Both the position numbers and the translations under genes were made by a program. The notes beneath the pieces were generated by a model, which had not been told where the DNA came from, did no database searches, and was given only the letters and a program-made list of their open reading frames with translations. From Kutzneria kofuensis (GTDB lineage Bacteria > Actinomycetota > Actinomycetes > Mycobacteriales > Pseudonocardiaceae), in contig NZ_JACHIR010000001.1 of assembly GCF_014203355.1 (NCBI RefSeq), positions 558,001 to 622,000 of the forward strand: a stretch of 64,000 nucleotides of DNA. The letters run 5' to 3'. Shown in pieces: positions 1 to 9,624 of this stretch. The first letter of the stretch is position 1. Each line of letters begins with the position of its first letter.

Positions 1-1
1 G

Positions 2-709
2 CAGGACATCCGCCAGGGCATCCCCCTGGCCATCGAGAACTACGCGCTGCTGCACAAGTTGTGGCGCGAGGACGTGGTGAACTGGTCCGGCAAGTTCCGC
101 ACGCCGCTGCAGGAGTTCACCTCCACGCCGCGGCCGCTGGACGGCGTGCCGCCGTTCGTCTGGCACGGCTCCATCCGCAGCCCCGAGATCGCCGAACAGG
201 CCGCCTACTACGGCGACGGCTTCTTCGCCAACCACATCTTCTGGCCCACGTACCACTTCCAGCAGCTGATCGGGCTGTACCGGCAGCGGTTCGAGCACTA
301 CGGGCACGGCTCCGCCGACCAGGCCATCGTCGGCCTCGGCGGCCAGGTGTTCATGCGGCGCAACTCCCAGGACGCCGTGCGCGAGTTCCGGCCGTACTTC
401 GACAACGCGCCGGTGTACGGGCACGGGCCGTCGCTGGAGGAGTTCACCTCGCAGACGCCGCTGACCGTCGGCAGCCCGCAGGAGGTCATCGACAAGACGC
501 TGACCTTCCGTGAGCACTTCGGCGACTACCAGCGCCAGCTGTTCCTGATGGACCACGCCGGGCTGCCGCTGAAGACCGTGCTCGAGCAGCTGGACCTGCT
601 CGGCGAGATCGTTCCCGTGCTGCGCCGGGAACTCGACGCCAAGCGGCCCGCGCACGTGCCCGACGCCCCCACCCACGAGTCGCTGAAGCAGAAGAAGGTG
701 TCCGCATGA
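2..709 (+). CDS. LLM-class FMN-dependent monooxygenase, CE1758-like (5' truncated)
   Basis: The reading frame is open from base 2, so the N-terminus lies outside the window; 235 residues remain. The sequence is a luciferase-like TIM-barrel C-terminal part (aromatic-rich YYGDGFFANHIFWPTYHFQQL, then a QALVGLGGQVFMR-like stretch and a PLTVGSPQEVIDK segment typical of this group). Its TGA overlaps the ATG of the following FMN reductase (ATGA), so the two are translationally coupled. The pairing with a CE1759-like reductase is the established arrangement for this two-component flavin monooxygenase type, where the reductase supplies reduced FMN. The substrate cannot be told from sequence. Confidence 0.85.
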   Translation, partial: QDIRQGIPLAIENYALLHKLWREDVVNWSGKFRTPLQEFTSTPRPLDGVPPFVWHGSIRSPEIAEQAAYYGDGFFANHIFWPTYHFQQLIGLYRQRFEHYGHGSADQAIVGLGGQVFMRRNSQDAVREFRPYFDNAPVYGHGPSLEEFTSQTPLTVGSPQEVIDKTLTFREHFGDYQRQLFLMDHAGLPLKTVLEQLDLLGEIVPVLRRELDAKRPAHVPDAPTHESLKQKKVSA

Positions 710-1281
710 CCACCGTCGCGGTCGTGACGGCCGGCCTGAGCCAGCCGTCCTCCACCCGGCTGCTGGCCGACCAGCTCGCCGCCGCCACGCAGGAGGCTCT
801 GGGCGACGCCGAGGTGACGGTGATCGAGCTGCGGGACATCGCCGTGGACGTCACCAACAACATGCTGACCGGCTTCCCCAGCCCCAAGCTCGCCGCCGCC
901 ATCTCCGCGGTGACGTCCGCCGACGCCCTGATCGCCGTCACGCCGGTGTTCACCGCCTCGTACAGCGGCTTGTTCAAGTCGTTCTTCGACGTGTTGGACA
1001 AGGATTCCCTGGTCGGCAAGCCCGTGCTGATCGCCGCCACCGGCGGCACCGAGCGGCATTCGCTGGTGCTCGACTACCAACTGCGCCCCATGTTCGCCTA
1101 CCTGCGGGCCGAGGTGACGCCCACCGGTGTCTACGCCGCGTCGTCCGACTTCGGCAGCCCTTCCCTGCACGACCGCGTCCGCCGCGCCGGCGCCGAACTC
1201 GCCGACCGGGCGCTCGGGATTCGTGCCGTGAAGAAGCCCGCCGACACCTTCGTCCCGTTCGAACAACTGCTGGCACAGTAG
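706..1281 (+). CDS. NADPH-dependent FMN reductase, CE1759-like
   Basis: A 191-residue flavodoxin-fold reductase. The phosphate-binding loop for FMN is seen near the N-terminus (TAGLSQPSSTRLLADQL, about residues 8-24), and the family segment TPVFTASYSGLFKSFFDVLD lies at about residues 78-97. The ATG overlaps the stop of the upstream luciferase-like gene by four bases. It most likely reduces FMN for that monooxygenase. Function is inferred from family and pairing; the physiological substrate is unknown. Confidence 0.87.
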   Translation: MTTVAVVTAGLSQPSSTRLLADQLAAATQEALGDAEVTVIELRDIAVDVTNNMLTGFPSPKLAAAISAVTSADALIAVTPVFTASYSGLFKSFFDVLDKDSLVGKPVLIAATGGTERHSLVLDYQLRPMFAYLRAEVTPTGVYAASSDFGSPSLHDRVRRAGAELADRALGIRAVKKPADTFVPFEQLLAQ

Positions 1282-1285
1282 GCGG

Positions 1286-1720
1286 GTGAACATCGAGGTC
1301 CTGTCCGAGGTCACCGACGAGGTCGCCGCCGCCTTCGCCCGGCTGCTGCCCCAGCTGTCCCGTTCCGCCGCGCCGCTTTCCCGAGCGGCGCTGGCGGAGA
1401 TCGCCGCCCACCAGGCCACCACCGTGCTGGTGGCTCGCGAGGGCTCCAGCATCGTCGGCACCCTCACCCTGGTGCTCTACCCCATCCCCACCGGCCTTCG
1501 GGCCCACATCGACGATGTTGTCGTCGATTCCTCCGCTCGCGGCCAAGGCGTCGGCGAGGCCCTGACTCTCGCCGCGCTTCGCATCGCCACCGAGTCCGGC
1601 GCCCGCACCGTCGACCTCACGTCACGGCCTTCCCGCGAGGCCGCCAACCGCCTCTACCAACGTCTCGGCTTCGTGCTGCGCGACTCCAACGTCTACCGCT
1701 ACACCGCAAGTCCCGCCTAG
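1286..1720 (+). CDS. GNAT-family N-acetyltransferase
   Basis: A 144-residue single-domain GNAT protein starting at GTG, four bases after the reductase stop. The acetyl-CoA pyrophosphate loop is visible as SSARGQGVGEAL (about residues 81-92), followed by the C-terminal AANRLYQRLGFVLRDSNVYRY segment common to GNATs. It is probably the third gene of the same operon. The acceptor substrate cannot be assigned. Confidence 0.85.
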   Translation: MNIEVLSEVTDEVAAAFARLLPQLSRSAAPLSRAALAEIAAHQATTVLVAREGSSIVGTLTLVLYPIPTGLRAHIDDVVVDSSARGQGVGEALTLAALRIATESGARTVDLTSRPSREAANRLYQRLGFVLRDSNVYRYTASPA

Positions 1721-1806
1721 CCCGACCCCGGCGAGTCACGCTCTCGGACACACCGAATGTAGGTTTCGGGCAGTTGGCGCGGCGTTCCGAGGGCACCGCG
1801 CCACCT

Positions 1807-2292
1807 CTAGAAGTGAGTCGCGATGCCGAACACCTCCCGGAGCCGGGCCATGTCGTAGCGGTCGCGGTCGGTGGGCTCGTAGCCCTGGTGGAAGCAGACC
1901 TGCTGCTCCGCCGACAGACACGGCACCCGCGTCCCCCGGATCGTGCCCGTGACGAAACACGATGCCGGATAGCGGAACGGCTGCTCGGGAACGAAAGACG
2001 CCTGCACCGCCGACCCGTCCGGCGCGAAGACCAACGGGTGCAGGTCGATCTCCCGCCCAGCCGGATCCGTCACCACGAACCGCACCGGCCGCCAGTCCAG
2101 CGTCTCCACGAACCCGGCCGCCGCCAACGCGGCGACGACTGCCGGCTCCTGGTCCTCCCGGTGCGCCAGGTCCAGATCCCGGTGCTCGCGCGTCTGCTCA
2201 CCGACGAGAGCGTCGATGCCCCAACCACCGCCGATCCAGACGTCGAACTCCCGCAGCACCGTCACAATGGCCAGCACATCGTCAGCCGTCAT
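1807..2292 (-). CDS. Nucleotidyltransferase of the aminoglycoside/lincosamide adenylyltransferase type
   Basis: A 161-residue protein with the minimal nucleotidyltransferase motif WIGGGWGIDALVGEQ followed by REHRDLDLAH (G-G ... D-x-D), as in LinA/ANT(2'')-type enzymes. The C-terminal part (RDRYDMARLREVFG) also fits this family. I chose ATG 2292 (MTADDVLAIV) because it directly precedes the conserved domain; the frame is open further upstream to 2439, but that extension lacks family similarity. Such enzymes transfer AMP to an antibiotic hydroxyl group. Drug modification here is inference; a housekeeping substrate is possible. Confidence 0.75.
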   Translation of the reverse strand: MTADDVLAIVTVLREFDVWIGGGWGIDALVGEQTREHRDLDLAHREDQEPAVVAALAAAGFVETLDWRPVRFVVTDPAGREIDLHPLVFAPDGSAVQASFVPEQPFRYPASCFVTGTIRGTRVPCLSAEQQVCFHQGYEPTDRDRYDMARLREVFGIATHF

Positions 2293-2427
2293 CACCGCCC
2301 GCACGCTAGCGACGCCTCGCACGAGTATGCGACCGGATTTTGCCCGACCGCATTCGACTAAAGTCGTACGACTCGTTCCGACGCAAGATCGATGCCGGGT
2401 AACCCGATCAGCCCATAGCTTCGTGTC

Positions 2428-2688
2428 ATGTCGCACCACCTCGCGCAGGCGCTCAGCATCAGTCGGGACGCGGCCGCCCAGGGCATCGGGATCGGCCTGC
2501 TCATCGCCCTCATCGCCGGGGGCATCTTCCTGGTCGTCTTCTTCCTGGCGGCGCTGTTCAGCATCCTCGGCGCCGACATCGGCTGCGGCGGCAAGATCCT
2601 CTGGTTTCTCGTGATCCTCTGCCTGCCGTTCCTGGGCAGCCTGCTCTGGTTCGTCGCCGGCCGCCCGCGCCCCCGCCCGTACTACTGA
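2428..2688 (+). CDS. PLDc_N-like small membrane protein
   Basis: An 86-residue protein with two hydrophobic helices, one at about residues 20-45 and one at about 57-78, the second ending LWFVAGRPRPR. That pattern (two helices, the second closing with a W-x-x-G-R-P-R-like turn) matches the phospholipase-D-nuclease N-terminal (PLDc_N) membrane module found alone in many actinobacteria. It is divergent from the nucleotidyltransferase and convergent with the LCP gene. The role is unknown. Confidence 0.7.
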   Translation: MSHHLAQALSISRDAAAQGIGIGLLIALIAGGIFLVVFFLAALFSILGADIGCGGKILWFLVILCLPFLGSLLWFVAGRPRPRPYY

Positions 2689-2736
2689 GCGAACACGAGG
2701 GGCACTACCGTCTGCCGCCCGTGGCCTGGGCCATCG

Positions 2737-4275
2737 CTAGTTGATGCAGGGAACGCCGTCGGCGGTGATCGCCGAGTTGGACGACGTCGTCGACGGCGCC
2801 GCGGCGGCGAAGGTGTTGAGCTGCATGGGGGCGTTGCCGGTGAAGCCGTACTTGGTGTTGTAGTCGGTGCCGACGTAGACCCGGACATGCCCGGCGGTGA
2901 TGGAGTCGTCGGGGACGAGCGGGAGGCCGCCGAGGGCGGTGGCCACGGCCTGCGCCGCCGCCTTGCCACCCGACGGGTAGTTCACGCTGGAAGCCTTGCG
3001 GGCAGTGGCATTCCCCGTGTCCCCGCGCCCAAAGCCCTTGCCCACCAGCTTTTCCTCGACGCTGCCGGCCAGGCCGGCCACGCCGGAGGCGTTGCGAACG
3101 TCCACAGTGGTCGATGAGTAGTCGACGCTGTTGGGGCTGGCGGCGCCGGTGGGCGAAGCGGAGCCGCTGGCGGCGCCGCCGATGGTCTGCTTGACGAACT
3201 CCTGCACCTGCGCGGGATCGACCTGGACGGCGTCGCCGTCGTGCGGGGTCTGCAGGGTGATGCTGACGATCGGAATCGTCACGAACTTGATGTTGCCGGT
3301 GCTCATGCCCTGCAGCTGCTGGGCGAACTGCAGCACGTCCCAGCCCTGGTCGATGACGACGGCCTTCTTCACGGCGCCGATGAGGTCGTTGAGCTTGCCG
3401 GGATTGGCCAGCGTGCCGGCGGACAGCACGGTCTTGGCCATGCTGGACATGAACGCCTGCTGCCGCTTGATCCGGTCCAGGTCGCCGTTGGGCAGACCAT
3501 GGCGCTGCCGAACGAAGGCGAGCGCGGCGGAGCCCTCCACGGTCTGCTGACCGGCCGGGAAGTTGGCGCCGGAGAAGGAATCCTTGACGGGCGCGACGAG
3601 GCACACGGGCACGCCGCCGATGGCCTGGCTGATGAAGTAGAAGCCGGCGAGATTGACCGCGGCGTAGTGGGTGATCTGGAGCCCGGTGAACTGTTCGATG
3701 GTGGCGATGGAGGTCTTGGCGCCGGCCTCGGCGGCCTTGGTCTCCAGGTCGGCGCCGGACAGCCCCTGCTTGGACAGCGTGGAGTAGGCGTCGTTGCGGC
3801 CGTAGCTGTAGGCCGAGTTGATCTTGTGCTTGCCGAAGCCGTCGGCGATCTGCACGTACGAGTCGCGCGGGATGGAGATCGCGGTCGCGGCGCCGCCGCC
3901 GGCCGGGATGTGGATCACGATCATGGTGTCGGTGGTGTCGCCGCCGTCGTCCCCACCGCCGGCGTGCAGCTGGTTGAGCACGTCCTTGGGCAGCGGGTTG
4001 CCCATCGCGTCGGTCCGGGTGTCCAGCCCGACCATGAGGATGTTCTGCTCGGCCAGCGGGGACACGGTCTTGCCGATCACGTTGGCCGTGGTCAGGCCGT
4101 TGAGCTGGGCCAGCTGCGACCACGCGTACCAGGTGCCGCCGAACACGACCATCGACACCACGACCATCAGCACCTGGACGGTGCGCAGGGCGGGGCTGGG
4201 GCGGCGGCGCGCGGCCGGCCGGGGCCGCCCGGCGGGCCGCGGGGGCACCCGCCGCACGTCGACACGCTCCGGCAT
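2737..4275 (-). CDS. LytR-CpsA-Psr (LCP) family wall-polymer ligase with LytR_C domain
   Basis: A 512-residue type II membrane protein. It has a basic Pro/Arg-rich cytoplasmic tail (residues 1-30), one transmembrane helix (about 33-54), then an extracytoplasmic LCP domain starting at NILMVGLDTRTD and containing the family arginine/aspartate segments (DTTDTMIVIHIP, ISIPRDSYVQI, HKINSAYSYG, DLDRIKRQQAFM). A Ser/Pro linker leads to a LytR_C domain (STTVDVRNASGVAGLAG to the C-terminus). LCP proteins attach undecaprenyl-linked glycopolymers to peptidoglycan or arabinogalactan. Start ATG 4275 is well placed before the basic tail. Confidence 0.92.
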   Translation of the reverse strand: MPERVDVRRVPPRPAGRPRPAARRRPSPALRTVQVLMVVVSMVVFGGTWYAWSQLAQLNGLTTANVIGKTVSPLAEQNILMVGLDTRTDAMGNPLPKDVLNQLHAGGGDDGGDTTDTMIVIHIPAGGGAATAISIPRDSYVQIADGFGKHKINSAYSYGRNDAYSTLSKQGLSGADLETKAAEAGAKTSIATIEQFTGLQITHYAAVNLAGFYFISQAIGGVPVCLVAPVKDSFSGANFPAGQQTVEGSAALAFVRQRHGLPNGDLDRIKRQQAFMSSMAKTVLSAGTLANPGKLNDLIGAVKKAVVIDQGWDVLQFAQQLQGMSTGNIKFVTIPIVSITLQTPHDGDAVQVDPAQVQEFVKQTIGGAASGSASPTGAASPNSVDYSSTTVDVRNASGVAGLAGSVEEKLVGKGFGRGDTGNATARKASSVNYPSGGKAAAQAVATALGGLPLVPDDSITAGHVRVYVGTDYNTKYGFTGNAPMQLNTFAAAAPSTTSSNSAITADGVPCIN

Positions 4276-4453
4276 GGCGCGATCCTCTCTTCCTGGTCAA
4301 CGGGGTCGCACGGTGGTGCACCCACTGTCCCTAGGACGTCCATATTGCCTTGCCGTTGCCCGCGGTGAGACGGCGACCGCCCGTCCGGGTGCACGACCCG
4401 GACAACGTGCCCCTTTTCCCCGCGCCGCCGCCACGCTGGGTGACGGCGTCACC

Positions 4454-5173
4454 TCATCGGGTCAGCGGAAGGCCGAAACGCACCGGGACGCCGGGCGACC
4501 ACAGCACGCTCACGGGCGGCTCGCCCGGCCGGGGCACCCCGGCGGCGACCAGCAGGCCGTCCTCGATGTCCAGCAGCTCGGCGCGGTGCAGCGGCCAGGC
4601 GGGGTGCTCGTTCGGCACGTAGAGCGTGCGGCCGTGCCACGCCACGTGCAGGCCCCAGCGGGCGGTCAGGAAGTGCTCCAGCTCACTCGGCTCGGCGATC
4701 GGCGCGCCGGGCAGCACCCGGATCCGGCTGGACGGGCCGCCGCCGCGTCGCCGGCAGGTGTACGTGACGACGTCGCCCTCCCGGCGCACCCGCATCGACG
4801 ACCAGATGTACGGCAGGCCGACGGCGTGCCGGCCGACGAGCACCGGCAGCAGCCGGGCCGCGTCCAGCGAGCGGAACACCACGCCGCGCCGGCCCCGACC
4901 GTCCACTGAGTACAGGCGCACGTTCGTCTCCGGGAACGTGCCGAAGTACGGCATCCGGAGCACGTTGCGCATCCCGAACGGAACCAGCCCCACGTACGTG
5001 ATTCCGGCCAGCGTGTCCGGAACCGTGCCGGCCGGCAGGAACCCGGCGATCCGGTCCGGCTCCACCGGCCAGTGCAGGAAGGTGAGGTCGCGCCAGGTCT
5101 GCGTCATCATCGCCCGCCGCACCGGCCGCGGCGTGGTGACAGTGATCGACTCGGGGACCGGCTCGACCTCCAC
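4454..5173 (-). CDS. DUF2071 (YqjF-like) protein
   Basis: A 239-residue protein matching the YqjF/DUF2071 family: TQTWRDLTFLHWPVEPDRIAGFLP near the N-terminus, then the family pattern LVPFGMRNVL, PYFGTFPETNVRLYS, GVVFRSLDAARLLPVLVGR and a C-terminal H-P-A-W segment. The GTG at 5173 is the furthest supported start; the internal Met-Met at about residue 21 is an alternative, since conservation begins there. It is divergent from the radical SAM operon. Its biochemical function is not established. Confidence 0.82.
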   Translation of the reverse strand: MEVEPVPESITVTTPRPVRRAMMTQTWRDLTFLHWPVEPDRIAGFLPAGTVPDTLAGITYVGLVPFGMRNVLRMPYFGTFPETNVRLYSVDGRGRRGVVFRSLDAARLLPVLVGRHAVGLPYIWSSMRVRREGDVVTYTCRRRGGGPSSRIRVLPGAPIAEPSELEHFLTARWGLHVAWHGRTLYVPNEHPAWPLHRAELLDIEDGLLVAAGVPRPGEPPVSVLWSPGVPVRFGLPLTR

Positions 5174-5288
5174 TCCCCCATGCTAACCCACGGGTTGCCC
5201 GAAACTACCCGGCCGGTGGTGACTCCGGTGCAACCACGCGTCGGGAAAAGCCTTGCGGGACACCGGTTCCGGCCCGTCCTACGTAGAT

Positions 5289-5302
5289 GTGCGTATACGC
5301 AC
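5289..5302. promoter_or_regulatory. Perfect 14-bp palindrome upstream of the radical SAM operon
   Basis: GTGCGTATACGCAC is self-complementary over all 14 bases. It lies 57 bp before the GTG of the radical SAM gene, in the only intergenic gap of the divergent DUF2071/radical SAM pair. Size and position fit an operator for a dimeric repressor. No obvious regulator gene is adjacent, so the cognate protein is unknown. Confidence 0.55.
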
Positions 5303-5359
5303 GGCCGCCCGGCGGCGACAGGATCTCCCCGGGGACCTCGTCCGAGGAGAACGGAAGCC

Positions 5360-6679
5360 GTGCGAGCAAGCAGATATCTCGTCGTCAGTGACACCGTGTA
5401 CGCCGATGGCCGTGGCAATCCGGTCCGGCTCGTGCTCAACACCCGCACCTCACGGGTCTGCACGCTCGGCGACAACCTGGCGTGGGCGCTGCGCCACGGC
5501 GACTGCGCCACGCTGCCGGTCGAGGTCTCCGACCAGCTGTCCGACCTCAAGATCCTCGTGCCCGAGGGCCGGGACGAGCTGACCGACGTGATGGACGAGC
5601 AGCGGGCCAAGGCGCGCTCGCTGGCGTCGCTGAACTACGTGCTGGTGCCGACCGGGTACTGCAACCTGGGCTGCGAGTACTGCGGTCAGGTGCACGTGCG
5701 CGGCAAGACCTCCGCCAATCACCGCGGCGCGGTGAGGGACCGGATCCTGCGCGGCATCCGGCGGCCGAGCACCGAGGAGGTGCAGGTCGGCTGGTTCGGC
5801 GGCGAACCGCTGATGGCGTACGCGATCGTGCGCGACCTGGCCCGGCAGTTCGTCGAGGCGGCCGAGGCGGAGGGCGTGCGCTACCGGTCCCGGATGACCA
5901 CCGGCGGCGCGCTGTTGACCATGCCCAAACTCCGTGCCCTGTATGAGGAATGCCGGATCAGCTCGCTGTGCCTGACGATGGACGGCATCGGCGACCGGCG
6001 CTCCCCGCACGAGCAGATCCTGTCCGTGCTGGCGGATCTGGTTGCCCACGCGGACGAATTCCCCGGTCTGCGGTTGACGATCCGCAGCAGCCTGGACGTG
6101 AAGGACGTCAACCGGGTGGACGCCTTCATCGACGCCATGGTGTCGGCCGGCCTGAACCACCCGATGATCGAGTTCGACCTGCGCGTGGTGCAGGGCTGGA
6201 GCAACGACGCGTCCACGACCCGAACCGCCCGGCAGCGGTTCGCGGCGGCGGAACCCCGCTGGCTGCGCCGGATGCACGAGGTCGGGATGGTCACCCGGAC
6301 GCTGATCCCGGCGCAGCTGCGGGGGCCGCTCTGCCCGGCCGTGACCCGCACGGCGGAGGTGATCAGCAGCAGCGGCGCGATCTTCTCGTGCACCGAGCAT
6401 CCGCTGGTGCCCGAGCACGAGCAGGGCGACGTGCTGGAGCTGGTGGAGCACGCCGACCACGACCGGCAGCGGCCGGCCGGCCGTTACGACGACTGGCATG
6501 ACCGGATCAACCGCGGCGAGCAGAGCTGCGCCGGCTGCGTGTTCCTGCCGGTGTGTGGCGGCAGCTGCCCGAAACACTGGGGCGAGGGCAATTCGCCCTG
6601 CCCCAGCTACAAGTTCAACATCCAGCAGCGGCTGGACCTGGAGGCCGCCCGCACCGGCCTGACCCCGCTCTTGACGTGA
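5360..6679 (+). CDS. Radical SAM/SPASM-domain protein
   Basis: A 439-residue protein. After an N-terminal domain of about 90 residues ([22 protein letters not shown]) comes the radical SAM motif CNLGCEYC (C101, C105, C108), then GGEP ([10 protein letters not shown]). A C-terminal Cys-rich SPASM-like region has cysteines at about 390, 393, 399, 403 and 414 ([14 protein letters not shown] then C). Such enzymes cleave SAM to a 5'-deoxyadenosyl radical, and many modify ribosomal peptides. GTG 5360 is chosen because GAGGAG precedes it by about 10 bases. The frame is open upstream to 5072, but that part runs antisense through the neighbouring gene. The substrate is unknown, and no precursor peptide was found next to it. 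Confidence 0.85.
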   Translation: MRASRYLVVSDTVYADGRGNPVRLVLNTRTSRVCTLGDNLAWALRHGDCATLPVEVSDQLSDLKILVPEGRDELTDVMDEQRAKARSLASLNYVLVPTGYCNLGCEYCGQVHVRGKTSANHRGAVRDRILRGIRRPSTEEVQVGWFGGEPLMAYAIVRDLARQFVEAAEAEGVRYRSRMTTGGALLTMPKLRALYEECRISSLCLTMDGIGDRRSPHEQILSVLADLVAHADEFPGLRLTIRSSLDVKDVNRVDAFIDAMVSAGLNHPMIEFDLRVVQGWSNDASTTRTARQRFAAAEPRWLRRMHEVGMVTRTLIPAQLRGPLCPAVTRTAEVISSSGAIFSCTEHPLVPEHEQGDVLELVEHADHDRQRPAGRYDDWHDRINRGEQSCAGCVFLPVCGGSCPKHWGEGNSPCPSYKFNIQQRLDLEAARTGLTPLLT

Positions 6680-6726
6680 CCCGGTCGGCCTCGGTACTGA
6701 GGTACGAGACGTCGGAGAGGGGCACC

Positions 6727-7611
6727 ATGGCCACCGAGGGGCACGTCGCGTTCGGCGATCACCAGACCTGGTACCGGATCACAGGTGAGCTCGGCTCAGG
6801 TGGCGTGCCACTGGTCGCGCTGCACGGCGGGCCGGGCTGCACGCACTACTACCTGCTCCGGCTGACGTCGCTGGCCGACGACCGGGCCGTGGTGCACTAC
6901 GACCAGCTGGGCAACGGGCGTTCCACACACCTCAAGGACGCACCGCCCGACTTCTGGACGGTGGAGCTCTTCCTGGCAGAACTGGACAACCTGCTGAGCG
7001 CACTGGGCATCGCCGACCGCTACGCGCTGCTCGGGCAGTCCTGGGGCGGCATGCTGGCCGCGGAGCACGCCGTGCGCCGGCCGGCGGGCCTGCGCGGGCT
7101 GGTGATCGCCAACTCGCCGGCGTCGATGCACCTGTGGTCGGCGGCCGCGGACCGGCTGCGCGCGGAACTCCCGCCGGACGTCGAGAAGACGCTGCGCACG
7201 CACGAGGCCGACGGCACCACCGACAGCCAGGAGTACAAGGACGCCGTGCAGGTGTTCTACGAGCGGCACCTGTGCCGGGTGGTGCCGATGCCGGACGAGG
7301 TGGCCGCCACGTTCGAGGCGCTGGACGACGATCCGACCGTCTACCACGCGATGAACGGGCCCAGCGAGTTCCACGTGATCGGCAGCATCCGGGACTGGTC
7401 GATCATCGACCGGATCGATGCGGTCGCGGTGCCGACCCTGTTGGTCAGCGGCCGGCACGACGAGGCGACACCCGAGACCGTGCAGCCGTACTTCGACCGC
7501 ATCCCCGACGTGCGGTGGGAGATCTTCGAGGAGTCCAGCCACATGCCGCACGTGGAGGAGCCCGAGCGGTTCACCGAGGTGGTCGGCGGCTTCCTGCGGA
7601 CGCTGTCGTGA
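6727..7611 (+). CDS. Proline-iminopeptidase-like alpha/beta hydrolase (S33)
   Basis: A 294-residue alpha/beta hydrolase. It has the S33 oxyanion motif HGGPG (33-37), the nucleophile elbow GQSWGG (Ser105), the acid residue in [10 protein letters not shown] (about 245) and the catalytic His in [11 protein letters not shown] (about 272). This combination is typical of proline iminopeptidases and tricorn-factor-like aminopeptidases. ATG 6727 follows GGAGAGG with good spacing. It sits 47 bp after the radical SAM gene and overlaps the permease start by four bases, so it could cleave or hydrolyse a small peptide or amide handled by the same operon. The last point is inference. Confidence 0.87.
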   Translation: MATEGHVAFGDHQTWYRITGELGSGGVPLVALHGGPGCTHYYLLRLTSLADDRAVVHYDQLGNGRSTHLKDAPPDFWTVELFLAELDNLLSALGIADRYALLGQSWGGMLAAEHAVRRPAGLRGLVIANSPASMHLWSAAADRLRAELPPDVEKTLRTHEADGTTDSQEYKDAVQVFYERHLCRVVPMPDEVAATFEALDDDPTVYHAMNGPSEFHVIGSIRDWSIIDRIDAVAVPTLLVSGRHDEATPETVQPYFDRIPDVRWEIFEESSHMPHVEEPERFTEVVGGFLRTLS

Positions 7612-8996
7612 GCGAACTCGCGGACTTCGGCTACAAGCAGGAGCTCAAGCGGTCGCTGCGGCTGCGGGACCTGCTGGTGTACGGGCTGATCTTCATGGTG
7701 CCGATCGCCCCGTTCGCGATCTTCGGCGTGGTGTTCAACGCGTCCCGGGGAATGGTGCCGCTGACCTACGTCATCGGCCTGGTCGCGATGCTGTTCACCG
7801 CGCTGAGCTATCGGGAGATGAGCCGTGCGTTCCCGGTGGCCGGCTCGGTCTACGCCTACGCCGGCCGCGGCATCGCGCCCTGGGTCGGCTTCCTGGCCGG
7901 CTGGGCCATTCTGCTCGACTACCTGCTCGTGCCGACGCTGCTCTACGTCACCGGCGCGGCCGCGCTGGGCACCGTGCTGCCGGGCGTTCCGCAGTGGCTG
8001 TGGGTGGTGCTGTTCGTCGTGCTGAACACCGTCGTCAACCTGGCCGGCATCGAGACCACGGCGCAGGTCAACCGGTGGTTCCTCGTCGGCGAACTGGTCG
8101 TGCTGGCGATCTTCGTGGTGGCCGCGGTCATCGCGGTGTCGGCCCGCGGCGGCTGGTCGTTCACGCCGTTCTTCAACGCCTCCGAGTTCTCCCCCGGCCT
8201 GGTGTTCGCGGCGCTGTCCGTCGCGGTGCTGTCGTTCCTCGGGTTCGACGCGATCTCCACCCAGTCCGAGGAGGTGCGGGGCGGGCCGCGTGTGGTGGGC
8301 CGGGCGACCGTGCTGTCCCTGTGCCTGGTGGCCGTGCTGTTCATCGTGCAGACCTGGCTGGCCGCGCTGCTGGTGCCCGGCACCACCGAGTTCGTCGGGC
8401 AGGACGCCACCAACCAGGCGTTCTACCAGGTCGCCGGCCTCGCCGCCGGGCCGTGGCTGACCGTGCTGGTGGCGATCACCTCGGCGCTGGCCGCCGCCGT
8501 GGCCAACAGCCTCGTCGCGCAGAACGCCACCGCGCGGCTGCTGTTCTCGATGGCCCGGGACCGCACGCTGCCCCGGTTTCTGGCCCACGTCAACGAGAAG
8601 CGCCGGGTGCCGGAACGTGCGGTGCTGCTGGTCGCCGCGGTCAGCCTGATCCTGGGCGTCTTCTTCGTCGGCCAGATCGAGTTCCTGTCCACGCTGGTCA
8701 ACTTCGGCGCCCTGTTCGCGTTCCTCGTGCTGCATGTGTCGGTCGCCGTGTACCACCTGGTCAAGCGGCGCCAGCGGACCTACGGCATGCACCTGGCGGT
8801 GCCGCTGATCGGCTTCGTGATCATCGGCTACGTGCTGCTGAACGCCGACGTGGACGCCAAGATCGGCGGCCTCGTCTGGCTCGCCGTCGGCGTCGGCGTG
8901 ATCGTCGTCCGCAAGCTCACCGGCCGCGAGATCACCCTCAACCTCGACGACCGCCCCCGCGAGTCGCGCTCTCAGACACCCGGACCGCAAGCCTGA
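7608..8996 (+). CDS. APC-superfamily amino acid permease
   Basis: A 462-residue integral membrane protein with about 12 hydrophobic helices. The first helix region contains [15 protein letters not shown], and the APC consensus follows ([32 protein letters not shown]). The C-terminal tail is hydrophilic. Its GTG start overlaps the hydrolase stop (GTGA at 7608-7611), indicating translational coupling. It belongs to the amino acid/polyamine/organocation group, so the operon combines a radical SAM enzyme, a peptidase-like hydrolase and an amino acid or amine transporter. Substrate unknown. Confidence 0.88.
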   Translation: MSELADFGYKQELKRSLRLRDLLVYGLIFMVPIAPFAIFGVVFNASRGMVPLTYVIGLVAMLFTALSYREMSRAFPVAGSVYAYAGRGIAPWVGFLAGWAILLDYLLVPTLLYVTGAAALGTVLPGVPQWLWVVLFVVLNTVVNLAGIETTAQVNRWFLVGELVVLAIFVVAAVIAVSARGGWSFTPFFNASEFSPGLVFAALSVAVLSFLGFDAISTQSEEVRGGPRVVGRATVLSLCLVAVLFIVQTWLAALLVPGTTEFVGQDATNQAFYQVAGLAAGPWLTVLVAITSALAAAVANSLVAQNATARLLFSMARDRTLPRFLAHVNEKRRVPERAVLLVAAVSLILGVFFVGQIEFLSTLVNFGALFAFLVLHVSVAVYHLVKRRQRTYGMHLAVPLIGFVIIGYVLLNADVDAKIGGLVWLAVGVGVIVVRKLTGREITLNLDDRPRESRSQTPGPQA

Positions 8997-9086
8997 GGTA
9001 GCTCAACCGCACCGAGCAGGCATTCGGTGTGACGCCAAGGGGGCTTGTGCTGGACTGTCCCGACATGATCCGCACACGACACTGGG

Positions 9087-9578
9087 GTGACTGCGATGCC
9101 TCTCGAGGGCGAGTACGAGCCGAGTCCGGCGCAGTGGGTGCGCGAACAGGTCGAGCTGTACGAGAGTTCGGGTGGCACACAGGGCACAACGCTCTGGGAC
9201 ACGGGCCTGCCGGTCGTCATTGTCACGATACGCGGCGCGAAGAGCGGCAGGATTCGCAAGATTCCGCTGATGCGCGTGGAGCACGAGGGGCGGTACGCGG
9301 CGGTGGCCTCGAAGGCCGGCTTCCCGCGCCACCCGGTCTGGTACTTCAACCTCAAGGCCGACCCGCGGGTGGATCTCCAGGACGGCCCCGAACGCCAGCG
9401 CATGGTGGCCCGTGAGCTCACCGGGGACGAGAAGGCCCAGTGGTGGCAGCGCGCGGTCGCCGCGTATCCGCCGTACGCCGAATACCAGGAGAAGACCGAC
9501 CGCGTGATCCCGGTCTTCGTACTCGAACCCGAGCACCTCGCCGAGCCGGCGAAGGACCCGGCGCCGACGAGGAACTGA
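9087..9578 (+). CDS. Nitroreductase/quinone-reductase family protein, deazaflavin (F420)-dependent type
   Basis: A 163-residue split-barrel protein of the Ddn-like family: [31 protein letters not shown] followed by [19 protein letters not shown], the conserved stretch that binds coenzyme F420. Start is GTG 9087, or ATG 9096 three codons on; both keep the domain whole. A second, more distant member of the family lies at 57883-58272. It is expected to use F420H2 to reduce quinones or related acceptors; the substrate is unknown. Confidence 0.82.
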   Translation: MTAMPLEGEYEPSPAQWVREQVELYESSGGTQGTTLWDTGLPVVIVTIRGAKSGRIRKIPLMRVEHEGRYAAVASKAGFPRHPVWYFNLKADPRVDLQDGPERQRMVARELTGDEKAQWWQRAVAAYPPYAEYQEKTDRVIPVFVLEPEHLAEPAKDPAPTRN

Positions 9579-9624
9579 GCTCCGGATCCGCCGGCTCGAG
9601 CGCGGGCCGCGGGCGTCTCGCCTC

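Noticed and set aside
5072-5359. N-terminal extension of the radical SAM protein to 5072
   Set aside because: The extension is antisense to the DUF2071 gene, crosses the palindrome, and the GTG at 5360 has a ribosome-binding site.
5287-5391. A 34-residue frame before the radical SAM gene as a RiPP precursor
   Set aside because: It has no ribosome site, overlaps the palindrome and the enzyme start, and lacks a leader/core pattern.
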